From Avimonoglobus sp965151315 (GTDB lineage: Bacteria; Bacillota; Clostridia; UBA1381): 64,000 bases of DNA. Location of the stretch: the NCBI GenBank assembly GCA_965151315.1, contig CBCTZG010000002.1:30435-94434 (forward strand), read 5' to 3'. The notes beneath the pieces were generated by a model. It did not search any database. It was given only the letters and a program-made list of their open reading frames with translations, and was not told the DNA's origin. Both the position numbers and the translations under genes were made by a program. Positions 8,095 to 16,625 of the stretch are shown one piece after another (the stretch's first letter is position 1; every line of letters starts with the position of its first letter).

Positions 8095-9531
8095 CTATTC
8101 TGTAATATAAATTTTTGTGTATAAGGGAACATTGTTAACCAGCCAGTTCATGTCGTCGGGATGTACCCGGACGCAGCCATGGGAAATCATCATGCCCAGC
8201 CGGCCGTCGGCGGTAGAGCCGTCATAGCGCAGAAGGGTGCTGTGAATGGCATATCCCCGATAGAACCGCATAATGGGGCCTACATAGTAGGTGGGATAGC
8301 TCCAGCGGGATTCTCGGGAAAAATATTCATACTGCCCGGTAATGGTAGGCGTTGCGGGGGCGCCGATGGAACACTTGATGGTGCGGATACAGTTCCAGTT
8401 ATTGGTGGTGCCGTGGAACACGCTGACCGTGTAGTTGCTTTTGGATATCCAGATCATATAGTCTGTCTGACTGGAAATATTCCGGGCATTGACAAATTTG
8501 CTGGCCGCGGCATTCCGGGGCAGGGTAATATAAATATTGATCGCGTCGCCGTCCTCGTGGGCTGTCAAGGTACAGCCTAAATTCTGCGCTGCAAACCGCA
8601 GTGGTATGTAGGTTTCGCCGCCAATTTTCCGGGTTTTGGTTTCGGCCTGCACCAAATTGCCGTTTACCAGCACATCCTGGGAATCCAGGAAAAAGACCAG
8701 CTGATTTCCGTTGGCATCAATCTGGATCCGGCCTACATCCTCGTTATACTGAATGTTATAAACCGAAACCCCCAGCTTGACCATCAGCTCATACAGCGGT
8801 GCGATGGTATAGTTATCCCGGATTTTAATACGCCCGGTCATGGTCTGGCGGGTAAGCTCCACCCATAAATTGACCTGCCGGTCAAAATCAGGCGTGGCGG
8901 TTAGGATAAAGCGGTTGCCCACGCCGGTGTCCTCCGGCGTCAGGGGCAGATAGGCAAAGGTGGAAAGGGGGATGTACTGGCCCATCTGATATTCGGTGTC
9001 ACAGTAGCGGACAGATTTTAAACCGCTGATGGGCATCAGGTAAAACACCTCACCGGTATAATACTCCGGCACTAAAAAGACCAGCGTATGGGTCACATTT
9101 GTCTGGGTCACGTCAATTTTCTGGGCGCTTAGGAACACCTTGTCCTTTGTGTAGATCCCGAATACAGCTCCGTCTGGAATCAAATTGGGCACATCGGCAA
9201 TATCAATGTCGATGACCAGGTAGTTTGCCTTGAGTCCGTCAGGCTCCGGCGTGGGCTCTGGGGTGGGGACGGGCGTTTCCGCCGGCGCTTGCGTGGGCTG
9301 CGCGTCTTCAGCAGATTCCGCAGGCGGCTCTGTGGACGCCGGGGCTGTGGAGCTTGGATCTGCCGCTTCCGGCGCGGCGGTTACTGCAGGGGAAATATCG
9401 GATTCGACTGCGGCGGCCGTGGGCTCGGGGGTGGCTGCCGGCGCCGGATCCTCAGCCAGTGCGGGGACGGATAACATCCCCGCCATCCAGACGATGGCCA
9501 TGAACAGTGCGGTTTTTCTAAAATAATGCAT
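8095..9531 (-). CDS. Secreted L,D-transpeptidase (YkuD) with copper-amine-oxidase-like stalk domain
   Basis: This 478-residue exported protein probably makes 3-3 cross-links or anchors proteins in peptidoglycan. The order is a signal peptide ending near PALAEDP, a ~75-residue Pro/Ala/Thr/Glu-rich linker, an unassigned beta-rich region, a stalk-type domain around residues 250-335 (TYIPLRFAAQNLG) and a C-terminal YkuD domain. The catalytic SHGCVRV with its Cys, and the upstream HSTL, are both present. The SD AGGAGGA is 7-8 bases upstream. It has its own promoter and terminator, so it is monocistronic. The linker likely spans the wall. Confidence 0.9.
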   Translation of the reverse strand: MHYFRKTALFMAIVWMAGMLSVPALAEDPAPAATPEPTAAAVESDISPAVTAAPEAADPSSTAPASTEPPAESAEDAQPTQAPAETPVPTPEPTPEPDGLKANYLVIDIDIADVPNLIPDGAVFGIYTKDKVFLSAQKIDVTQTNVTHTLVFLVPEYYTGEVFYLMPISGLKSVRYCDTEYQMGQYIPLSTFAYLPLTPEDTGVGNRFILTATPDFDRQVNLWVELTRQTMTGRIKIRDNYTIAPLYELMVKLGVSVYNIQYNEDVGRIQIDANGNQLVFFLDSQDVLVNGNLVQAETKTRKIGGETYIPLRFAAQNLGCTLTAHEDGDAINIYITLPRNAAASKFVNARNISSQTDYMIWISKSNYTVSVFHGTTNNWNCIRTIKCSIGAPATPTITGQYEYFSRESRWSYPTYYVGPIMRFYRGYAIHSTLLRYDGSTADGRLGMMISHGCVRVHPDDMNWLVNNVPLYTKIYITE

Positions 9532-9561
9532 ATACTCTCCTCCTATTGTTCTCTTGTCTCC

Positions 9562-9590
9562 AGTATATCATAACTTGTCCCAGGAATCAA
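9562..9590 (-). promoter_or_regulatory. Promoter of the L,D-transpeptidase gene
   Basis: TTGATT (9590-9585) and TATACT (9567-9562) on the minus strand are 17 bases apart, about 30 bases before the start codon. Confidence 0.6.
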
Positions 9591-9636
9591 TGATAACTTC
9601 TGTCGAAACCTGGAAGATTTTTGGAGGAAAGGGGAA

Positions 9637-9665
9637 TTTACAAACGGAGAAAGCTATGGTATAAT
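9637..9665 (+). promoter_or_regulatory. Promoter of ppa
   Basis: TTTACA (9637-9642) and TATAAT (9660-9665) are 17 bases apart, 49 bases before the ppa start. Confidence 0.75.
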
Positions 9666-9714
9666 GAAGCAAACAGGTTCACAAGAAAATACTGGAAGAA
9701 AGGAAGCGGATACA

Positions 9715-10245
9715 ATGACAAATATATGGCATGATATCAGCCCCAAGCGGATCTCCCCAGGAGATTTTATGGCCTGTATCGAAATCCCCAAGGGCGGAAA
9801 GAATAAATATGAAATGGACAAGGAAACGGGGCTTTTATGCCTGGACAGAGTGCTGTATACATCGACCCATTATCCGGCGAATTATGGGTTTATTCCACGG
9901 ACATATGCCTCGGATAACGACCCCTTGGACGTACTGGTATTGTGCCAGGAATCTATTGTGCCTATGACGCTGGTCCGGTGTTATCCCATTGGGGTAGTCA
10001 AGATGATCGATAACGAACAGGAGGATGAAAAGATTATCGCTATCCCATTTAATGATCCATCACTGACTGTATATTCGGATATTACCCAGCTGCCCAAGCA
10101 TACCTTTGATGAAATTTCCCACTTTTTCCGGGTCTATAAGTCGCTGGAGGGGAAGGAAACCGTTGTCAATGAGATGCAGGGCGCGGAAGCGGCCATGGAA
10201 ATCATCGCCAAAAGCATTGACCGCTATAAGGATTGCTATTGCTGA
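9715..10245 (+). CDS. ppa: Inorganic pyrophosphatase, family I
   Basis: This enzyme hydrolyses pyrophosphate to phosphate in the cytoplasm and so drives biosynthetic reactions. Its 176-residue length fits family I. The substrate-binding start IEIPKGGKNKYE, the YPANYGFIPRTY strand and the metal-binding DNDPLDVLVL are all present. The ATG at 9715 has AAGGAAG 8 bases upstream; the longer frame from 9664 begins at the promoter -10 box and is rejected. The DUF1848 gene follows after 17 bases, probably in the same transcript. Confidence 0.94.
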   Translation: MTNIWHDISPKRISPGDFMACIEIPKGGKNKYEMDKETGLLCLDRVLYTSTHYPANYGFIPRTYASDNDPLDVLVLCQESIVPMTLVRCYPIGVVKMIDNEQEDEKIIAIPFNDPSLTVYSDITQLPKHTFDEISHFFRVYKSLEGKETVVNEMQGAEAAMEIIAKSIDRYKDCYC

Positions 10246-10262
10246 GAAGAGGGGAACGGAGT

Positions 10263-11198
10263 ATGATTCTAAGCGCGAGCCGGCGGACAGATATCCCGGC
10301 GTTTTATCCCCAATGGCTGATGAACCGCCTGCGGGCCGGGGAAGTGCTGGTGCCGGCGGTACGTAATCCCCGGCAATACCGGCGGATTGTTCTGTCGCCG
10401 GAGGTAATCGACTGTATTGTATTTTGGACGAAAAATCCCATGCCGCTGATGCCGGCTTTGCCGGTCATCCAGGACATGGGATATCCGTTTTATATACAGT
10501 TTACCCTGACGGGCTATGGAAAAGATATCGAACCTGGCCTGCCGGATAAGGCGGAGCTGGCCGGGGCCTTAATAGAATTGGGGAAAACCTTTGGCCCCCA
10601 GGCAGTGGTGTGGCGGTATGATCCTATCTTGATTGACGAATACCACACGGCAGTATGGCATATTCAGAAGTTCCAGGATTTGTGCGGCCGTCTGGCGGGA
10701 TATACCGACCGATGCGTGATCAGCTTTATCGACCTATACGCCAAGCTAAAGGGCCGGTTCCGGGCGTTGACGCAGCCGGAAATCACCATGTTGGCCGCCG
10801 CCTTTTCCGATGCGACCGCCGCCTGTGGGTTACCCTTGTATACCTGTGCGGAAGAAGTGGATTTGTCCAGCTTTGGCATCCGGCATGGTGCTTGTATAGA
10901 CCCGGATTTGGCGCAGTGGGCCGCAGGCGTCCCCCTGCGGCTCAGAAAAGAGCCGGGCCGGGCCGTGTGCCACTGTGCGCAGAGCGTCGATATTGGCGTA
11001 TATAATACTTGCGGCCATGGCTGCGCCTACTGCTACGCCAACCAGGACGGCCGCCGGGCCGCCGCCTATGCCCGCCAGCTTGACCCTGCGGCGCCGTCGA
11101 TTGCCGGCTGGCCTGGGGAAGCGGATGTGATTGTAGAAAAGCCAATGGCGACCTGCCGCCGGGCCCAGAAATCTATTTTTGACCCAGATGAAGGATGA
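10263..11198 (+). CDS. DUF1848 family protein
   Basis: This 311-residue cytoplasmic protein matches the DUF1848 family by its N-terminus ILSASRRTDIPAFYP and by VFWTKNP and FTLTGYG further on. Its function is unknown. Near the C-terminus there is a Cys cluster (CHCAQS, then NTCGHGCAYCYAN) that resembles a metal or iron-sulfur site. The last part recalls radical-SAM-like CxxC spacing, but I do not see a full CxxxCxxC loop. The ATG at 10263 is chosen because the conserved N-terminus begins there and a purine-rich GAGGGGAACGGAG precedes it. It is downstream of ppa. Confidence 0.82.
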   Translation: MILSASRRTDIPAFYPQWLMNRLRAGEVLVPAVRNPRQYRRIVLSPEVIDCIVFWTKNPMPLMPALPVIQDMGYPFYIQFTLTGYGKDIEPGLPDKAELAGALIELGKTFGPQAVVWRYDPILIDEYHTAVWHIQKFQDLCGRLAGYTDRCVISFIDLYAKLKGRFRALTQPEITMLAAAFSDATAACGLPLYTCAEEVDLSSFGIRHGACIDPDLAQWAAGVPLRLRKEPGRAVCHCAQSVDIGVYNTCGHGCAYCYANQDGRRAAAYARQLDPAAPSIAGWPGEADVIVEKPMATCRRAQKSIFDPDEG

Positions 11199-13713
11199 TC
11201 CGATCCCGGATCGTCCTTTTTTCGAACCGGGCGGTATGGCTGGTCCAGGTCATAGCCAGCGGCTGGCCGTCAGCCTCTCCGGCATGGACCGTATCCGCAA
11301 AAGGCAGCCGGACGGCGCTGATTTCCAGGCTGCCGCCCATAATCCGGATTGTTACGGCGGACGGGGTGATTTCCACAGTGCCCCAGCCGCTGCCCAGGCT
11401 CCAGAAACACTGGAAGCGGTCAGTCTTGATAACCGGGTTAAAACCGATCTCGCCCTGGGGCATATGGAAGTAAAAACCGGAAAAAATGGGCAGCAGCGCG
11501 AAGCTGGCCATGGAGCGGGCATAATTATTGCCGCATTCGATTTCATTCCAAGGATTGCGGTTTTTACCGTTATACCGGTCCCGGACGCCCCGGACGATAT
11601 GTAAGCCCTCTTCGATGAAGCCCTCGCTGATCAAAAGCCCTGCCAGCTGGTATTCAAAGCCGTGCATGGTTTCCTCGCAGTAGGGAACAGGGATGGCGGG
11701 CTTCTTTGCCCCCTGCGGATAATCACAGATCACCGCGCCCTTTTCATCATTGACGGCGAAGATCCGCCAGGGATTCACAAACTCCCGCATGGACGGCTTG
11801 AAGTGGTTTTTATACATGTTTTCCAGCGCGGTTTGAACCTGACTGGGGTCAAACAAATCCCCAAGGCCTAAAATATTAGCGTGCCACTGGGCGCAGAGCT
11901 GATCAATGCTGGAGCCTTCGCCGATCTGGTATTTGATCTCGCCGGTTTCTGTGTTCCAGTATGTATCCGCGCAGCCAAACCGGTCAACAATGGATTTATC
12001 GGTTAAGTCAATTTTATGGATAAAATATTGGCCGTTAAAGAGGTTTTCCTGGGTATATCGCCGGCCGTTTTCATATAACGCCTGATATTCGGCCTTGGCT
12101 TGGGTATCCCCTAGGGCGTCCGCCATTTCGCCGGCAGCCTGCAGGGCGGCTAAATAGAAGCCTTCCAGCCAGGCCGAGGGGCCGAACAGCTCTACGTCCA
12201 GGGTATGGTGCTGGCGGCCTTCTAAGACCCCGTCCTTGTCCCTGTCCCAGTCCATTGGGTTTTCCGGGCTCCAGGCGTAGGCTAAAATTTTCTTTACGGA
12301 TTCCCAGTGCCCTTTAAGCCAGGCGGTATCGCCGGAAATTTTCCACTCCCGGTAGGTCTTAATAACACTGCCCATCTGCCCGTCCAGGCAGGCAAAGCCG
12401 TCGTGGGCCCGCTTGCCCAGGGGGAGCTTTTGGCGGAAATCCATTTTCCCGTTGCCGTCAGTGGCGTAGGTATACTCCAGATCCCGGATGGAGCGTTCTA
12501 ATTGCGGGAACAGGAAGCAAAGGGCATAGGCGTAGTTCCAGACGTGCTGGCAGGTGCCCTCGCAGGATCCGGATGTCTCGTTGACGCCTTCCCAGCCGTA
12601 AAAGGCTCCGTCCTCCAGCCGAAGCACTGTGGGGGATTTTAAAACGGCAAGATTACTCCCCGCCGCATCCAGCACCGCCGGATCCAAGGTGCTTGCGTAC
12701 AGCGCCTGCCGGAAAGCGTCGGTTTTTGCGTACAGCATATCCCAGTTTTTCAGGGCATACAGGGCGCTGGCCGCAGAATCCGCAAACAGCGTGGCGTAAT
12801 AATTCCGCCAGGTGACGTCCCTGCCGTCTTGGTCTTTGACAGGCGTCCAGTAGTTATAGTTATTCGGGATATTCCAAGACAGGACAAAGGGAATCCTCTT
12901 CGTGCCGTGGGCAGGGACGGTTACCTGGCCGGCAATGGAGCAGGTGTCGTTTTTCCCGGGGGTGTCATAGTGCCGGCGGCTGAGTCCGGCCGGGCTGGTG
13001 AGTTCCCGCCAGAAGCTGACGATATTGTCCTGCCAGATGCCCCGGTACCAATATTCCTGGACGGCAGCCCCCGCCAGGCCGCAGGCCACGGTCAGATCCC
13101 CATAGGCCGGGTCACCGGGGTCTATGCCGTGATGCGCAAGCTGCACCATGGAAAACCCATCCTTGCATAGGCCTGTATTTACGGTAGAAGCAAAGGGGTT
13201 TTGCACAGAGAACACCGCCGTATAATCAACGGTTTTGTCAGTTGTATTTTCAAAAACCACCTCAAAAAAGGCGGCGGGGATACTGGAATCCCGATCGTTT
13301 AAGGGAATCATAGGATTAAAAGCCAGGAGCTTTACCGTCCCTGGAAAGTGGGGGTCTTGAAAAGTCAGCTCAGCAATGGGGAACTGACCGGAAAACGTGC
13401 AGCTTTGGAAATGGGGAAAGCCCGCCATCGTTTCCTTTGCGGGCCCAAAGCCGAAGCCGGTATACTCCGTTTTGCTGTGCATGCCCGTCAGGTTGGTGGC
13501 CAGATCCCCGTTTAAAACCCGTATGTCGGTTTCGCCGGAAGCCTTTGCAGCCTTGACGGCAAAGTGGGAATATCCGTTCATCCCGCCTTTGTTAGGCCGG
13601 TTAAAAATTTCCCAATCAATAAGCCGGCCGTTGCCGGCCAAGCCGATACAGCCGCTGCCAATCCCGCCCAGGGGGAAAGAAATTTCATTTTGATATGCCT
13701 GCGTATATTCCAT
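11173..13713 (-). CDS. GH116-family glycosidase (GBA2/glucosylceramidase-like), cytoplasmic
   Basis: This 846-residue protein resembles GH116 enzymes, which include beta-glucosidases, beta-xylosidases and the animal GBA2. The N-terminal beta domain begins with the conserved FPLGGIGSGCIGLAGNG and WEIFNRP. The C-terminal (alpha/alpha)6 part contains LDVELFGPSAWLEG near residue 505, matching the region that holds the family nucleophile, and SIDQLCAQWHAN further on. There is no signal peptide, so it acts inside the cell. The ATG at 13713 has CCTCCT (AGGAGG) 9 bases upstream; the ATG at 13719 is only 3 bases from it, and longer starts are rejected. The substrate cannot be told. It sits 16 kb from the main glycan locus. 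Confidence 0.85.
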   Translation of the reverse strand: MEYTQAYQNEISFPLGGIGSGCIGLAGNGRLIDWEIFNRPNKGGMNGYSHFAVKAAKASGETDIRVLNGDLATNLTGMHSKTEYTGFGFGPAKETMAGFPHFQSCTFSGQFPIAELTFQDPHFPGTVKLLAFNPMIPLNDRDSSIPAAFFEVVFENTTDKTVDYTAVFSVQNPFASTVNTGLCKDGFSMVQLAHHGIDPGDPAYGDLTVACGLAGAAVQEYWYRGIWQDNIVSFWRELTSPAGLSRRHYDTPGKNDTCSIAGQVTVPAHGTKRIPFVLSWNIPNNYNYWTPVKDQDGRDVTWRNYYATLFADSAASALYALKNWDMLYAKTDAFRQALYASTLDPAVLDAAGSNLAVLKSPTVLRLEDGAFYGWEGVNETSGSCEGTCQHVWNYAYALCFLFPQLERSIRDLEYTYATDGNGKMDFRQKLPLGKRAHDGFACLDGQMGSVIKTYREWKISGDTAWLKGHWESVKKILAYAWSPENPMDWDRDKDGVLEGRQHHTLDVELFGPSAWLEGFYLAALQAAGEMADALGDTQAKAEYQALYENGRRYTQENLFNGQYFIHKIDLTDKSIVDRFGCADTYWNTETGEIKYQIGEGSSIDQLCAQWHANILGLGDLFDPSQVQTALENMYKNHFKPSMREFVNPWRIFAVNDEKGAVICDYPQGAKKPAIPVPYCEETMHGFEYQLAGLLISEGFIEEGLHIVRGVRDRYNGKNRNPWNEIECGNNYARSMASFALLPIFSGFYFHMPQGEIGFNPVIKTDRFQCFWSLGSGWGTVEITPSAVTIRIMGGSLEISAVRLPFADTVHAGEADGQPLAMTWTSHTARFEKRTIRDRIILHLGQK
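11191..11222 (+). terminator. Terminator of the ppa-DUF1848 unit
   Basis: AAGGATGATCCG pairs with CGGATCGTCCTT (one wobble) and is followed by a T-run. It starts inside the 3' end of DUF1848 and overlaps the end of the convergent GH116 gene. Confidence 0.8.
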
Positions 13714-13743
13714 AGCCATATACCTCCTGTTTAAACTGCCTTT

Positions 13744-13772
13744 AGCATAGCTGGAAATCCATGCTTTGTCAA
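13744..13772 (-). promoter_or_regulatory. Promoter of the GH116 gene
   Basis: TTGACA (13772-13767) and TATGCT (13749-13744) on the minus strand are 17 bases apart. The -10 region contains one copy of a 12-base sequence shared with the divergent promoter. Confidence 0.8.
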
Positions 13773-13829
13773 GGGGAAACGGATGACTTTTTTTCAAAAT
13801 CTATTGCATTTTTTCCCATTTCCAGCTAT
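13747..13829. repeat. 12-base inverted repeat in divergent promoters
   Basis: ATTTCCAGCTAT occurs at 13818-13829 on the plus strand and at 13758-13747 on the minus strand. Both copies lie at the downstream end of the spacer and into the -10 box of the two divergent promoters. A shared operator is possible. Confidence 0.55.
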
Positions 13830-13832
13830 AAT
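13804..13832 (+). promoter_or_regulatory. Promoter of the membrane protein-hydrolase pair
   Basis: TTGCAT (13804-13809) and TATAAT (13827-13832) are 17 bases apart, 19 bases before the start at 13852. Confidence 0.72.
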
Positions 13833-13851
13833 GGGCACAGGAGGGGAGAAT

Positions 13852-14433
13852 ATGCGGTTTTTAGAGCATCCTGCTGCGTTCCTGGCGGGCCTATACGGCC
13901 TGTTCCTGACGTTTTGGGGCGCCATGGCTTATCGCTTGCTGGGGGATTCAGTATGGATCTTGACGGGAATTACCATACTGTGGGGCCTGAGCCTGATCTG
14001 GCTTTTAGCGGCGGCGGTGTTTTGCGCCCGGCAGGCGAACCGGCAGCAAAAAGCGAAAGAACTTTCGGCACTGGTGAAAATGGCCGGCAGGCTGAAGCTG
14101 GGAACCATACCGTTTTTTATTTTGAATTTCCTGTTCTGGCTTATCCTTGGTGCTGGATTTATGATTGCCACCCGCGGCTTGCTGATTGTATTTTCCATTC
14201 CCGTATGGATGGCTTTAGCGGGCCTTACCTACGTCTTGCTTTTGTATACCGGCTGGTTTTCGGTAAATGCCCTGGCGCTGGCTGCCCGTATGGGCTGCCT
14301 GACAAAGCGGCGGATGGCTTTTGGGATTTTAGGACAGCTGGTATTTGTTGTGGATATAGCCGCATGGCTGCTTTGCAGCCGGCGGATCAAAAAAGCCTTA
14401 GGAGGAGATACATATGGGATTGCAAAAAAGTGA
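13852..14433 (+). CDS. Small integral membrane protein of unknown function
   Basis: This 193-residue protein has about five hydrophobic segments (for example AAFLAGLYGLFLTFWGAMA near residue 8 and LIWLLAAAVFCA near 50), joined by Lys/Arg-rich turns. I recognise no family or catalytic motif. The ATG at 13852 has GGAGGGG 5-6 bases upstream, and the frame upstream of it is not needed. The stop overlaps the following hydrolase gene by 20 bases, so the two are probably made together and may act in the same envelope process. Confidence 0.7.
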   Translation: MRFLEHPAAFLAGLYGLFLTFWGAMAYRLLGDSVWILTGITILWGLSLIWLLAAAVFCARQANRQQKAKELSALVKMAGRLKLGTIPFFILNFLFWLILGAGFMIATRGLLIVFSIPVWMALAGLTYVLLLYTGWFSVNALALAARMGCLTKRRMAFGILGQLVFVVDIAAWLLCSRRIKKALGGDTYGIAKK

Positions 14434-15130
14434 ATGGAAGGGATATCCTCGGTATGATTTTCAGGTCAACGGTCACGACTGCCTGCTGATCGCCCCAAAG
14501 GAAGCGGCGGCGGGGAAGCCCTGGGTATGGCGGGCGGAGTTTTTTGACGCATTTGCCTATGCGGATATGGCGCTGCTGGCGGAAGGGTGGCATATTGCCT
14601 ACTGCGATCTGCACGACCGGTTCGGCAGTCCCGGAGCGGTGCGGGAAATGAAAGCGTTTCATGACGCTTTAGTTTTGGAGATGGGGCTTTCTGGGCAGGC
14701 GGATCTGTTTGGCTTCAGCCGGGGCGGCCTGTATGCCGTCAATTATACGGCCGCCTATCCGGCGGATGTGGCGGTTTTATACCTGGACGCACCTGTACAA
14801 GACCTAAGGAGCTGGCCTCTGGGCGCGGGAAAAGGCGTGGGGAGCCCGCGGGATACGGAGCTTTGCCTGGCGGAATTCGGTGTGACGGATATTGCGGAAA
14901 TCCGGGATATGCCGGTTAATAACATCCCCCGTCTGAACGGCGCCGGCGTACCGATCCTGCTGGTATACGGCGATGCGGACGAGGTGGTGCCTTATGCGGA
15001 AAACGGCGCCGTGCTGGCGGCTGGCTTTACAGGCGAGATAAAAATCATTCCCAAGCCCGGGGTGGGGCATCATCCCCACAGCCTGGAGCCTCCGACGGCC
15101 ATCGTAGAGTTTATCAAAGCCCATCATTGA
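14414..15130 (+). CDS. Alpha/beta-hydrolase family protein
   Basis: This is a 238-residue cytoplasmic hydrolase. The nucleophile elbow GFSRGG is near residue 100, the acid is in YGDADEVVPY near 195, and the base His is in GVGHHPHSLEPP near 220. These form a plausible Ser-Asp-His triad. It resembles small esterases or peptidases that act on short substrates; the exact substrate cannot be inferred. AGGAGA lies 6-7 bases before the start inside the preceding gene. A terminator follows at 15136. Confidence 0.82.
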   Translation: MGLQKSEWKGYPRYDFQVNGHDCLLIAPKEAAAGKPWVWRAEFFDAFAYADMALLAEGWHIAYCDLHDRFGSPGAVREMKAFHDALVLEMGLSGQADLFGFSRGGLYAVNYTAAYPADVAVLYLDAPVQDLRSWPLGAGKGVGSPRDTELCLAEFGVTDIAEIRDMPVNNIPRLNGAGVPILLVYGDADEVVPYAENGAVLAAGFTGEIKIIPKPGVGHHPHSLEPPTAIVEFIKAHH

Positions 15131-15135
15131 CCGGG

Positions 15136-15172
15136 AAATGCGTTTCTTTTCCAAAAGAAACGCATTTTTTTA
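15136..15172 (+). terminator. Terminator upstream of murD
   Basis: AAATGCGTTTCTTTT pairs with AAAAGAAACGCATTT around a CC loop and is followed by a T-run. Confidence 0.9.
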
Positions 15173-15200
15173 TTGTCATTTCCCTGCTTTGTGGTATAAT
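15173..15200 (+). promoter_or_regulatory. Promoter of murD
   Basis: TTGTCA (15173-15178) and TATAAT (15195-15200) are 16 bases apart, 40 bases before the murD start. Confidence 0.7.
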
Positions 15201-15240
15201 ATGTATGGATATAATTTTTTGAAAAATTTGGAGGCATAGT

Positions 15241-16608
15241 ATGAATGAGAAGTTGGAACAATTTAAGGAGGATATAAAGCGTAAATCGGTATCTGTGATC
15301 GGCATTGGGATCAGCAACCGGCCTTTGATCCGGTATCTGCGGAGCCTGGGTGCCCGAGTGACGGCACGCGACCGCCGGAGCCGGGCCGAGCTGGGGGAGA
15401 TTGTTCCCGAGCTGGAAGCGCTGGGGGTCACCCTTCGGCTGGGGGATGATTATTTGGAGGAGCTGCCGGAGGAAGTGATTTTCAAGACCCCGGGGATGCG
15501 GTTCGACGAGCCGGCCCTGTGCCGGGCCCGGGCCGCCGGGGCGTCCGTTACCTCGGAGATGGAGGTATTTTTTGATGTTTGCCCGGCAAAAATCATTGCG
15601 GTCACCGGCAGCGACGGGAAAACCACTACCACCACGCTGATCCACCAGATGCTGCAAAGGTCCGGCCATAAAACCTGGCTGGGCGGGAATATCGGCAATC
15701 CGCTGCTGGTGGAAACAGAAAGGATGTCGCCGGAAGACTGGGTGGTTTTGGAGCTGTCCAGCTTCCAGCTGCACACCATGAAAAAATCGCCGCATATCGC
15801 GGTTATGACCAATATATCCCCCAACCATCTGGACATGCATAAGGACTATCAGGAATATATTGACGCCAAGAAAAATATTATGCTGTATCAAGAGCCGGGG
15901 GATGTCCTGGTAGTGAACGGCGACAACACGGAGACGGCCCGGATCGGCGGGGAAGCCCGGGGAGAAGCCCGGGTGTTCAGCCGGCAGGGACAAGGAATGG
16001 TATATTGTAAGGACGGGACAATTTACCGGCAGGATACACCGGTTTTGGATATTGCGGATATTAAAATTCCCGGTATGCATAATGTGGAAAATTACATGGC
16101 GGCCATCGCGGCGGTAGACGGGCTGGCGGCGGACGATGTGATCCGCGTCGTAGCCCGGGAATTCGGCGGTGTACCCCACCGGATTGAGCTGGTACGGACG
16201 CTGGACGGCGTACGGTATTACAACAGCTCCATTGATTCCAGCCCCAATCGGACGATCAATACCCTTCGGGTATTCCCGGAAAAGGTGATCCTGATTGCCG
16301 GCGGCAAGGATAAGGGCATCCCCTACGACGATATAGGTCCGGCTATCGCAGACCATGTGAAGCTGCTGATCTTGATCGGCGCCACTGCTGGAAAAATCGC
16401 CCAAGCGCTGGAAAAGGCGCCGGGCGGGGAACAGGTAGAGGTGCTGCGGCTGGACAGCTATCCGGCGGTGGTGGAAGCAGCCAGGGCACACGCGCGGCCG
16501 GGAGATGTCGTGCTGCTGTCGCCGGCCAGTACCAGCTTTGATATGTTTGCCAACTTTGAGGAGCGGGGTAATTTATTTAAGGATTTAGTCAACGGATTAT
16601 CAGAATAG
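15241..16608 (+). CDS. murD: UDP-N-acetylmuramoyl-L-alanine--D-glutamate ligase
   Basis: MurD adds D-glutamate (made by MurI) to UDP-MurNAc-L-alanine using ATP. The 455 residues show the three Mur-ligase domains: an N-terminal UDP-binding region starting SVSVIGIGISNRP, the ATP-binding GSDGKTTTTT near residue 121, and NISPNHLDMH in the central domain. YYNSSIDSSPNRT and AGGKDKGIPYDD mark the third part. The start has GGAGG 7 bases upstream and its own promoter. It is apart from any division and cell-wall (dcw) cluster here; instead an M42 peptidase gene trio follows in the same direction. Confidence 0.94.
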   Translation: MNEKLEQFKEDIKRKSVSVIGIGISNRPLIRYLRSLGARVTARDRRSRAELGEIVPELEALGVTLRLGDDYLEELPEEVIFKTPGMRFDEPALCRARAAGASVTSEMEVFFDVCPAKIIAVTGSDGKTTTTTLIHQMLQRSGHKTWLGGNIGNPLLVETERMSPEDWVVLELSSFQLHTMKKSPHIAVMTNISPNHLDMHKDYQEYIDAKKNIMLYQEPGDVLVVNGDNTETARIGGEARGEARVFSRQGQGMVYCKDGTIYRQDTPVLDIADIKIPGMHNVENYMAAIAAVDGLAADDVIRVVAREFGGVPHRIELVRTLDGVRYYNSSIDSSPNRTINTLRVFPEKVILIAGGKDKGIPYDDIGPAIADHVKLLILIGATAGKIAQALEKAPGGEQVEVLRLDSYPAVVEAARAHARPGDVVLLSPASTSFDMFANFEERGNLFKDLVNGLSE

Positions 16609-16625
16609 GAAAGAGTGGATGAGAT

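Noticed and set aside
9240..9475. Tandem repeat or CRISPR-like array
   Set aside because: The repetition reflects Pro-Ala/Thr-Pro codons in a linker. There are no constant repeats with unique spacers here or elsewhere in the window.
9230..9526. Plus-strand Gly/Ala-rich open frame
   Set aside because: It is the reverse reading of the Pro/Ala/Thr-rich linker of the L,D-transpeptidase. Low-complexity GC-rich DNA opens several frames.
15124..16491. Long minus-strand open frame of about 455 codons
   Set aside because: It is antisense to murD, has no ribosome binding site and no family pattern; murD motifs on the plus strand are complete. It is a codon-bias shadow.
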